64,000 nt of DNA, from the NCBI GenBank assembly GCA_002104985.1, contig MCGO01000012.1, forward strand, positions 1 through 64,000, in the 5' to 3' direction. Positions 32,756-43,573 of this stretch are shown here, piece after piece. Source of the DNA: Rhizoclosmatium globosum. Its lineage: Eukaryota > Chytridiomycota > Chytridiomycetes > Chytridiales > Chytriomycetaceae. The notes below the pieces were generated by a model. That model did not search any database and was not told where the DNA came from. It saw only the letters and a list, made by a program, of their open reading frames with translations. The number at the start of each line of letters is the position of its first letter. Position 1 is the stretch's first letter. A program made the position numbers and the translations under genes.

Positions 32756-34278
32756 TTACACATTCGTCCCCATCTCCAACAAAAGCATAGCAACAAAACT
32801 GGAACAAATCAAATCCACCTTATTCAACCCTCTCCCTCCAACACGAACACGATACCGCACTATATTCCCATCCTCCCTCCCCTTCCTCACAACATACGCA
32901 AACAAATCCGTACTATCATCCCCCGCCCCCTTCTTCCCAAAAAACCCATGATTCACACGCAACTCCCCATCCTTCCACACAAGCTTCTCACTTCCACTCA
33001 CCGTACTAAAATTCAACACCTCCCCTTTCCCCTTACACGCAATCACCTTCCCAACCGACGCGTCAAACAACGCAACAGTGTCCATAGGCGCAAGCGCGTT
33101 CCCCTGCTTCTTCGTGATGACAAAGACGGTCGGGCCGTCAGCGTCTGTTCGTTGGACACGCCAGTTTTGGAGGTATCGGGCTTCGCGGGAGATGAGGTTT
33201 ATGTAGAAGAGACGGTTGGTTGATTCCATTACGGTTATGCAGTCTCTGCCCCAGATGCAGATGTCGAGGTCACGGGTTTCGGTGGTGGAGAAGCGGGAGG
33301 TGGGGGTTGTGTCCAGGGGGAAGCCGTGGGTGTGATAAGGTGTGCCGACGCTGAAGCTGGCGGCTTGTGCTGGGAATGTGGTCGGATAATTGGGGTGCAT
33401 TGTTGGTTGGTTGGTTGGTAGAGTGTACATTGACGTGTGTAAGTTGTATGGAGGATTATTGTTGTACTGGCTTGGTCTGGGTGGTATACTGATGAGATTG
33501 CTAGCCTCTCTCCGAGATTGTTCCAAGAATGCATTATCTTCTTCCTGATGTTGATTGTGTTTAATTGGGTATTCGTATCTATCAAAATTCACTGTACCTC
33601 TTGAAGAATTCGCGCAAGAGTAGCATCATCATCTTGATCATCATTAGAGACAGCCAATACACTCGAAGCAACCATTCCACCAGTATTACGTCCGGGATTA
33701 TTTGACGAATTTGAAATACTACCCCTTCGTTCTTCCTCGGCCAACCGTTTTGCAAGTATTTCATCGGATTCAATTTGTGAGATATTTCCTTGTGAGGTAG
33801 GTTCTTGGCCCAATGCAATCTGGAGGGCAAGGCGTTCGTCTTCTTCCAGATTATTCACTTGAGTAGTTATCGCATTTGACGATGGGTTTATGACTGAGGC
33901 ATAAGGTGGAGGTAATGCAGCGGATAACGAAGAGTTTATGGATGTGAATGCATCTTGAGACCTAAGTGTGTTTGAAGATTTGAAGGGGTCGAACTCTGTG
34001 AGCAGTGCCGCCGACGGTTTCAAAGAAGGCGAAGGAGCAAGAAACGGATTTGAAGGCGAAGAAGAAGACGACTGAACAAATGGATTGAAGGGCGAAGTTG
34101 AAGTTGCCATTGGAAAAGGACTTGGGCTTCGGAACGGATTGTGTGGATTCAGCTGGGCCGCCTCGTTTTGCGGGAGAGTGTTGCTGTTGTTGGAATTGGC
34201 ATTGGAATTGTGTGGGATAGGAAGGCTTGAAGTGGGTGGGACGGCGAGGAACGGGTTGCGTGAATTGGGCGACGACAT
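32756..34278 (-). CDS. adaptor-like protein C: NPF/PPxY/UIM-like motifs plus tubby-like C-terminal domain
   Basis: Exons 33598-34278 and 32756-33544, 489 aa. The N-terminus has NPF motifs (RNPFLAV, HNPFRSP, FNPFVQ, SNPFLAP), an LPPPY motif and two UIM-like stretches (LEEDERLALQIAL and ESDEILAKRLAEEE). After the conserved intron site come EEDNAFLEQ, a Pro/Asn/Tyr-rich linker and the C-terminal domain: RDLDICIWGRDCITVME, VALFDASVGKVIACKG, FSTVSGSEKLVWKDGELRV, DLFAYVV and VRYRVRVGGRGLNKVDLICSSF. It ends with a hydrophobic segment (FVAMLLLEMG). Same predicted role as A and B. Confidence 0.77.
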
Positions 34279-34757
34279 TGATTGCTTCGTTTGGTTGCTT
34301 CAGAATTGCTTTGGAAATCATCAGCCCCCAAATCGGACTCGCTTCTTTTCTTCCGATTTATTATTTATTTCTCCACATTAATTTATTTATTCTGCTTTAT
34401 AGTTCGCCTCTGAGATGAACTTATTCATGTGGGGATTTATCTTGGTTCTCATCCTTCAACACCCTTGATTCTCTACAGATTTCTCCGTTTTGCCCTCAAG
34501 TACTCTACAAATGGTTAAATTTGGGCCATCTCAAGTTCTGATATTCCTCTATTGGTCAGTCCAAAAACTTGAAACAAACTTGGAGCTCGACTCACCAACT
34601 TCCAAGCAACCGGTAGCCTTCGCCCCGCGCAATATACCACACCACCGACTGTATTTATAAGCATCTAAATTGTAAGTAGCTTGCACTGGAGGAAGCTGCC
34701 AGAGCTTAATCCATCTGAAACAGAAACAACGACCAATAAGGAACTCGCAAACCTCGA
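34279..34757. promoter_or_regulatory. divergent promoter between adaptor C and HMMR homologue
   Basis: About 480 bp between start codons on opposite strands; AT-rich on the left side. Short splice-like motifs occur but no upstream coding exon could be supported, so this probably holds both promoters and 5' UTRs. Confidence 0.35.
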
Positions 34758-37700
34758 ATGTCCTTCTCCCACAGCAAACGACCGGAATTGTTTGGTAAGC
34801 CATCATCAGAGATAGGGCAGAGTGAGAAGTGGTATGAGAATGAGCCTGGTTCGGTGGAGGGCAAAGCAGCTGAGATTGACAGGTTGGACGTAGGCTCGAC
34901 TTGCTGGGACTGAAACCTTCAGAACCAAAACTGGAGATAGTATTGGAGCTAAAGAGTGCATCTCAATCAACGTGCCCACTTTCAAAGTACCCAGTACCCG
35001 AACAATTGCTAACCTGTCAACCCATTCTCCCTTACACAGTCCCTGGTGAAACTCCAGGCCCTACCGACTATGAAGTGAAGGTCTCTCTAGTTTCAGACGA
35101 TAGAACAAAGAAGTTTGGCTTCCTTGAAAGCGAAAAGCGTTTCAAGAGCCCGCCAAAAGGTACTTTTGTTGGGTCCACATAGCTCCTTACTCAACCACCC
35201 TTCTAGTAGATACCACAGCTCCTGCCGCTGAGCAAAGTGATGACTCCACGTCGCAAACTTCGTCTGCCGGTCCGCAGATCCCCCTTCCCCCAACTAACAG
35301 CCGTGCATCGTCTCGTGCACCTGTTGCACCTTCAGCAACTGCAATCAACGAAGCCATGAAATACAAAAAAGAGGTTTGCTAGCTTTTGTGCTTTTACCAA
35401 GGCTTACAATACAATCATACCAGGCTCAGAAGTGGCAAGAACAGTACGAACGACAAATCATCGCCCATCAACGTGAAATGCATTTGTTGGAAGAGCGTTT
35501 AAATCGTCTTGACGTTTCTCTGAAGGAAGCTACACGTGAGAAGAATTCTCTTGCCTCCACTGCTGCTGCAAAAGAAAAGGAGCTTGCTGAAATGACACGA
35601 CGACACAATCTGCTGAAATCTAACGTTAGTTTTGATTGATGCTAATATTACTCCATATTCCACACTAACAAACCGTTTCCCCGATAGTTGGAAAAGACGG
35701 AGAAGCAATCCGTCAACCTTGTCGAGAAGGCAACCAAAACAACAATCCTCGAACGCAAAATAACCGACCTCGAGAAAACTACGGCAAAGACACGCTCCCT
35801 CGTCGAATCTAAAAGCACTACCCTCGAAAAGCTCCAAATTGAACGAAAGGAGCTGCGGGACCTGTCTGACGCTCTCAGAACTCAAGTCGACCAGTTAATT
35901 GCTGAAAAAGAGCAACGTGACTTATTACTTGAGGCTGCGGACGCTCAGAGACACGAGCTTTCGCAAAAGCTTGAGGAAATGGAAATGGGTTCTCGGTCAT
36001 CTCATGAAGAACTTGAGAAGTGGGAGGCACAGGTCCAGGCTTTGCAAGACCATGTCGAACAGATCTCTTCTCAGAAGCGAGATGTCGAAATGCGATTGGA
36101 CAGTGTTACTAGAGCATTGGATGCCGCTCGTTCAGAGTGGGACGCAGATAAGCTGAAAATTGAAACACTAGAATCTGAGTTGAACGCTCGCACTGCCGAG
36201 TTGGAAGAAGTTTTGGCTGAGAAGACACAATTCTTGGCTCAGCGTGGAGAACTGGAATCACAAGTACAGAATCTGTTGACTCAAGTCGCTTCCGCAACTG
36301 AATTCAAACGCGAGTTGGAAAAAGAGAAGGAATCATTGGAAGCACTTCTCTCCGATATGCGGTGCCGAAATGGTGACGTCACTGAAATGCTTAACCGCCT
36401 TGAAGCTTCTGTGGCTGAAAAAGCACAACATTTGTCTGAACTCGAACAGCTACGTGCTACTGAGCAGCAAGAATTTGAGGATGTGATTGAAAGTCTTAAG
36501 GCGGCGTTAGTTGCTCGTGAAAGTGAGAGCGAACATAAGGTGGGTGCTATGAGTCAGGAAATCATGCAGTTGCGGCAACACTTGGAAACTGGCATGCACG
36601 AGATCATGGAGCGTGGTGCGCAGTTGGAGGCCATGACGGCAGAAGAGGAAGGCCTTCGTTCTCAGATTGACTCTCTCAAGGCTGAATTGGCTGCTACCGC
36701 TGAAGTTTCTGATACTTGGCAAATGCATTTCCAGCAAGCAGATTCATTGAAATCAGAGCTGCAGGCTCGTGTTTCAACCTTGGAAGAGGAATTGGCGTAT
36801 TCTACAAAGCAGATGGAAACTATGCAATTCCAGCTTAACGAGGCTCAATCCAAGGTTGTGAACTTGGAGGCAGAGATTATCAGACTGCACTCGGCTCTGG
36901 ATGATGCTGTGGAAGCCCTCAATACTGCTAATGCAAACCATGCTGACGCTCTTGCATTGAATGAGTCTCAAATGGAAGAGATGCAAGCTCAACTCGAAGA
37001 AGAGCGTCAATACCGTGCTGGAGAGCGTGATATGGCCGAGCTTCGTATTGCTTCCATTCAAGCGTCATCTGTTGACCAGCTTCAGCAAAAAGCCGAAGCC
37101 GTTGCCGCATTGGAAGTAAGCGTATCTGACCTCAAGGAGCAAATCAAGGCGAAGGAACTGGAACTTGCTGCACTTGCAGACTCACACCGTCAAGAGATTG
37201 GACAGTTGAAGTTTGAACTTACTGAGCAGCACGATATGGTTACCGAGTACCGCGAACGGGCGTACGACAATGAAGCAGCTGCCGAGGAATCCCAGCATGA
37301 AATCGAAAAGTTGAAGGAAAAGCTTCAAGCTCGCACGACTGCACACAGCAACCAAATGGCTGAGATGGAAGCCGCGTTCAAGCAGATTATTGGGGAGTTC
37401 CGGCAACAGATTGAAACCCTTGAGTGCGAAAAGGCTTTTGTGTCGGATGAGTTGGAGACTGCCAAGTCGAGTGTGAAGGAACACGAAGCTCGCCTTGGGG
37501 ATTCAGATGCGTTGATTTCTTTGTTGAAGGAGAAGCACGCTGCGTTGGAGGCTCGCATAGAATCCTTAAACGCTGCTGTCGGCGATTCCAAGTCTGCTGC
37601 TGAAGGGCTCCAAAAAGAATTGGAGGAATATACCGAGTTGAACGCTCAGCTCTCTAGCCAGAATTCTGAAAAAGCGGAGTCGATTCACAGTCTTCAATCT

Positions 37701-40326
37701 GACGTTGGGTCATTGAAGTCAACTTTGGAGGATACCCAGAAAGCCAACTCGGAACTTCAAGTGAAACTCTCTGAGACCTCATCCATGTTGTCTACCACGA
37801 CTGCTGAGTTGAATGATAAGATTTCAAGTTTAGAGGCTCGTTTGGCTGAGGAGCAAAAGTCGTTTTCTGAGTTGAATAGCCAACTTGAGCTCAAGACGGA
37901 AGAGGTTGTCGAACTTATGGCTTCACACCGTGCCGAAGTGTTGGCGAAGGACGCAGAGATTCAAGCTGCCAACGCTTCGATGAATCAAATGCAAACCGAG
38001 ATTGACAATTTAGCTGGTGATTACGACCGTGCCCAAAGAAAGATCAGCGAGCTGTTCGAAGACGTAGAAAAGGTGGCTTCAGCACATGATATGACCAAGT
38101 CCCAGCTTGAAGCTCTTCAACTTGAACTTAATGCTGAGAAAGAAGCCAAACATACTCTATCACAAAAGTTTATTGAACTGGAGGCACAGTTAAATGCAGA
38201 AATGGAATCAGGACGTGTGTTACACAGTGAGATGCAGGATTTGATGGCCAAAAAAGAGGCTGTCGAAACAGAAATGATTCGTGTTACGGAGGAACTTGCC
38301 GCTGCCGCGGAAGCCCATACATCACTGAAGGAACAGTCTGAGTCAGATTTAACTCGTGAACGTGAAGTTGTTGTAACCGAACGTCGTCGATCACAAGATC
38401 TCTCTGCGTCTCTAGATACTCAAACTGCTGCTGTGGCGACTTTGTCAGAGGAGCTAGATTCCCTCAAGAAGACCTTAGCATCGGAAACATCAAATCATGC
38501 ACTTTCCATCGAGAAAATCAGTTCCCTTCAATTGGAACTTGAAACCCAACGCTTGAGCATGGACGCGTCATCCAAACGTATTGATGAACTTACAAAGGCT
38601 CTGGAAGAAGAACAAGCAGCGCATGCATTTGCCATGAACTTGACAACAGAGCTCTCTCAAACTTTGGCGAACGAACGACGTGACACCAGCCAAACTATTG
38701 CTATCTTGAAGTCTCAGTTATACGATGCCGAATCGAAGTTGGCTGACGCAGCTGCCACATCTAAAAGCTTGGAAGAGAACCTCGCAGCTGAGAAGGCTGC
38801 CCATAACAGCACACGCCGTGATTCGGACACCAAGCTTGCGGAGTTCAGGAAGTACCATGATGATACCAAGGACAATGTTGCTCTTCTTGTTGCTGCTTTG
38901 GAACAAGAAAAGATGGTGGTTCAAGAAAAAGATGACCGTTTGTTGCACGTTGGTCAGGAATTGTCTCAACGTACCGCGGAACTCGAAGGAGCGCGTATGG
39001 AATTGGACACTCTGAAAAGCCGGACTCTTGACAGCATCAAAGTCCACGAAGATGAACGTGAATCGCATCGATCAATCGTCGTTGAACTGCAGAGCCGCAG
39101 TGAAAGACTATCAAAAGCGTTGGAGGAGCGTGACGCGACTGTCAAGGACTTGGAGACCGAAGTTGCTGCTGTTAAACTCCGTCACGCGAATGAAGTTGGT
39201 CGACGTGATGAAGAAATTCGCGAACTGAAAGAGCGATTGCAAAATATGGAAGCCACTTACCTGAAACTGAAAACTGATGCTGAAGAAGCGGAGCAAACCA
39301 AGAAAGAACTTGCACTCGCTCAACGTCAAGTGGAGGCTGTCGTGGCCAAGGCTACTGAAGACAAACTTGAGTATGAAACTCTTTTGGAAGGAAGTGCCTC
39401 TGAAGTCAAAACAATCAAAAAGGAAAACGAAAGGTGGTTCTTTTTTTGAGATCCCCAATCCTTCCCTCTCTACTCTTCTCTTTTAAATCCTCATATTTTT
39501 TTTTTCTACTTTTCTTTGAGTTCATTTACACGATTGCGATCCAAGTTGGTCCTGCTATTTATAAAGTCTGCGAAACACGATTTCAATTTTGCGATATTCC
39601 TCACTCTCTAACATTCATTTCTTTTGCTATAGCATATAACTGACTATTTTACTGTAGACTTCAGGATGCCATCATCGTTGCTGAACGTCGTCAAGCCGAA
39701 GTCGAAGCACATTTAAAGGCACAGGTGGACTTTTTGGAGAAGAATCATAAAGCTGCCTTCAGCCAAATCCAGCAACTTGCTTCCGCCAACGCGGATTTGA
39801 TGGGTCACCAAAATGCCCAACAAAAGATTCGACACATTGCCAAGATGAAGGAAGAGCTCATCAAAATGAAAGAGGTTTGTTTCGTTCTGGGGTTTTCTGC
39901 GTTCTCAAATCTGTCACAACATAGGAACACGCAACTCTTACTCGTGAACGCGATGCTCTTCGCCGAAAGAATATGGTTATGGAGCGTGATTTGGAAGCAT
40001 ACAAGGCCGTTGTTCCTGTTGTGTCGTCAACCAATGCCCCAGCCGACTTCAAGTTTGCTCACGCCACTTCAACAAAACCTGAAACTGAAAAGAGCGCGCC
40101 AGCAGCACTTGGTCCTCGAAAGATGTCACGAGTTGGCCGCCAAGTCCTGGCCGCACGGGCTGGTCAGGAAATTGACCTCACAAAGCCAGTTGTTGGAAAG
40201 AAAATGCCTGTTATGGATGGATCAAAGACTGTAACTAATTCAGAGGATGTCGAAAATGGAGACGGCAAGGATGCAACAAGCAATGAAGTTGATAACAGCT
40301 CGCAGGCGTTCTTTGTGCAGATTTAA
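34758..40326 (+). CDS. HMMR: HMMR/RHAMM-type centrosome and spindle coiled-coil protein
   Basis: Seven exons: 34758-34794, 35040-35159, 35210-35373, 35424-35624, 35688-39433, 39658-39874 and 39925-40326, all frame-consistent; 1628 aa. The N-terminus mirrors animal HMMR: MSFSHSKRPELF, PGPTDYEVKV, KKFGFLESEKRF, a short linker with DTTAPA, then LLEERLNRLDVSLKEATREKNSL...TRRHNLLKS. Residues 110-1400 or so are one long heptad-rich coiled coil. GHQNAQQKIRHIAKMKEEL near residue 1430 is the conserved HMMR C-terminal microtubule/centrosome segment; about 140 further residues follow. HMMR binds TPX2 and dynein light chain and positions spindles in animals (family knowledge). The coiled coil is much longer than in human HMMR (about 725 aa). 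The first exon is short and least certain. Confidence 0.85.
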
Positions 40327-40418
40327 CTTAGATGGAAGTGTGTTTTTTGGTGTATAATCCTGTGTGTTTTGATAAAAACCTATTATTTATTGAGACTCTA
40401 TATTTCTACAAACGAAAG

Positions 40419-43400
40419 TCAGCATGCTCGAGGATCGGATTTGTTTTTGAATGAATAGTATGTGCAGTCGAAACTAATCAAAATGTTGAGCATTCAGCCA
40501 CATTTCAAGGTAAATGATTTTACGTACTCTGAAAAGTTGGCTCCAGCATAACAATAATAGTCAATCGGAACATTAAGAAGGTTTGGATTCAAAGCATTGT
40601 ATGGAAGTTGGACATTGATGACACCAAGAAGAGCAATAGACAACACAGCGATTCCAAGTCCTGTGAAGATTGTGAGAACGGAAGGCTAATAGAAAGAGAC
40701 AAAGAGACAAACCCATATCAAATCCTGACGCCATGACAAAATTGAACGCGTGGTACCATTGACGATAATACTTGAAAACAAGGACCTGGAATACGAATCC
40801 AACCAATAATGGTGAAATAATACCGTTTTGGAATCCACCAACCCCTCCAAACGCGAAAATAATTGGAACTATGATTCATCAGCGAAATTACTAAATAATC
40901 AAAAAACCAACTCACAGTTGACATGTTTCCAAAACTTGGACGGGTACACATATCGATTCATCAACCAAGGGCCAAATGGGCACAAGAACCCAATCAAGAA
41001 ACACCAAAGCAGACCTTGATACAAAGACCCAACACCAAAGAACCGCATCGGGCCAATTGCACCCCAAATCGCGCCATCAGAATAAAAAGTCTGATAAACA
41101 ATGTACTGCCAGTCGCCATGGTTTGGATGTAACAGATTTCCCGACGAAAACATCATTGCCCAAGTAACACTCGTTGACGCAACCGCATTAATAAAAGTAC
41201 CCAAGAACTGAGCGCCGAGAATCGCTGCAGGTGGAACGTGAAGGTAATGTCCGAGTTTAAGTCCAGACACGAGCAGAATTCCTTGGTTCAAGTTATTCAG
41301 CGCAAGGGACTTGAATGCCATAACCGCAACAGTCTGTCCTGGAATCAGCGTTCCCATCAAGAACTCGGCGAGGACAGAAATATTGATTCCAATTCCAGAA
41401 ATCTATACAACATAGTTCAGAACATATGAATCAGCCAAAGGCATAGCTCATACCCCTTGAATGATTCCACATGGTACAATAAGAATTCCAATTACAGTCA
41501 AGTTGAGCAAAACACCCCACCACGGCATCACAAACGGCGTGAACAAACTCACACAGAATATGAGTACCCCCATTACAACAAGGAACACCAAGAACATCCA
41601 GTCAGATGGATCCCAATACGCTGTCATGAGCTTATTATGAACGTCCAATGAATCGTATGTGTCAGCTACTTGTTTCATGGCGTTTTTGGCTTGCCGACGA
41701 ATTGTGTTGCCGTACCATAGAAACACGTGAGACAAAACTGCCGCGATGGTGAGGAAGGAGGATCCATACTGAACAGCGAAGAAGGAAGTAATGTGGATAG
41801 GAGATACGTCTTGATATGCAGTGATATTAAGGTTATAGTTATCCGTCGCGTTATAAAAGAATGCAGGGTCGACTGGAGCGCCTAGTTTATGTGTGACAGA
41901 GCTCGCATTTCCGACAAAGAGTTTGACGGAATTCAGAACGGGGTTGATTGAATCGTGAGACATGACTTGGTTGAGACCCCAAGCTGCGTAAAAAAATATG
42001 TTTTAACTTCCTAGTTACTAAAACTGAAACTGGCGGAGGACTCAACTGTCTGACATGTACAGCAACACTGCAGCACCCCACTGCAAGAACACTCTTCCAG
42101 CCCCATAACACAAAATCGCCCACCAAGGTGTCGTCAAGAACCCAGCTTGGATATAATACCAATCCAATGTAACCGAAAACAACCCAACCCCATTCGTCGC
42201 GCTAGAAATCGCATTAAAAGTCCCCATACTCCCCGACTTGAGTCCCTCAAAACTCGCGCGCGTACAAATCGAAAGCGTCTGCAATAACGGAAAAAAGAAC
42301 TCTGGAATGAACGAGTACAGATACATTCCAAGAAAGGAGTACCAGAACGCTTGCTGTCGTGTCGTTTTGTACAGTTTATGCACTTCCACTTCCTCTTTCT
42401 GTTCTGTCCCATCTTCCAGGTGCTGAGCAGCACGAGTGTCTAGCTCTATGCTTGAGTTTTTGAGTAATAGGCTAGAAGACTTTGCGGTATGAGAACTCAT
42501 CATGTCGTCTTCAATCACAACCTCCATCCTTGTTGGGTTAGTCTCCCCCACATCTGCCACGACGAAATCCTCCATTTTCACAGTTTCAGTTTTTGGAACA
42601 CCTCCATCTGTTCCGTGGAAGGACGCAAAAATAGCAAGTGTTGAGAACGTGGTTGGCCAAATGATGGCAGCCGGTTTGACCAGGAACCGTCGACACAGTC
42701 CAGCGAATCCGAATCCAGTAAACTGAGTGACGATAACAAACGCCAGCGCATGAAAGAACGTAATATCCTTGTTGTTCTGTGCATGTTTTGTCAGAATCAG
42801 CCCATGTTGACAAAACAAAACTGTCTCAAACCATAAGTGTAGGCATAGCCTGCGACACCACATTCTCCATTCCATAAGGCACACTACTAGCATGCGTGAG
42901 AACATCTGTCCAAACAATATAAAAAACCAAACTTCAATTCCATATCAACGATCATTCACACTCACAGATCACAACATGCTCCTTCACCGAAAACGGCCCA
43001 GGATTCCAAAACGGATGTATCGGGAATACTCTATGCCAAATGAGTCCCAACGGATAACAAGCGACCACAGCGAACGTTGCACCCTAAAACACACCAAAAA
43101 AGGGTTCAACTGATCGGATCTTTCAGAAGCACAAACACCCAGACGGATCCTATCCAAGAAGTTGAGGACTTACAGAGGATGTGATTGAAGCGTTTGTTCG
43201 GAAGGCCCAGACAGACATTGCAAGGGAAAGCCCGATTCCAAAGAGCCCACCTAACAGAACAGCTCGGAACCTGGTTAAAGTGATGAGGGTGAGTGCAACA
43301 CGCAAAGCCTCAACATTCTTCAAAGAAGATCTTACGTGAAGGCAGGGACATCGGGGTTATCCCGTTTTGGCACAATGTGTTCAACTGAGGATGCAATGGC

Positions 43401-43430
43401 ATCTTCAGCATCCAGTGTTTCAATATCCAT
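40419..43430 (-). CDS. OPT-family oligopeptide transporter 1
   Basis: Ten exons: 43336-43430, 43174-43270, 42966-43083, 42832-42905, 42047-42776, 41454-41983, 40916-41402, 40713-40868, 40528-40660 and 40419-40473; 824 aa. Polytopic plasma-membrane, proton-coupled importer of small peptides or peptide-like metal chelates (family knowledge). Seen: TFRAVLLGGLFG in TM1, HPFWNPGPFSVKEH, VPYGMENV, TGFGFAGLCRRFLVKP, TLDWYYIQAGFLTTPWW, the OPT signature region LKLGHYLHVPPAAILGAQ, SDGAIWGAIGP and FPIIFAFGGVGGFQNG. A non-conserved acidic loop of about 100 residues lies after TM4. All ten exons have exact or near-exact length counterparts in the gene at 45690. Confidence 0.93.
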
Positions 43431-43573
43431 AACTGCCAGTTACTTTGTTTGAGGGGAAGAGGGAGGGAACGAAGATGCAAGGATGCCGTTTTCGTGGCTG
43501 GGTGTGTGCCCAAATTGGAAAACGTTTTTTAACGCAAAAGAAAGTTACAAGAAAAGTCGTTTAATTTGCAAAA

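Noticed and set aside
42042..42917. 291-codon frame considered as the true 5' end of OPT1
   Set aside because: Its first 45 codons are intron and wrong-frame exon sequence; the ten-exon model is supported by equal exon lengths in OPT2.
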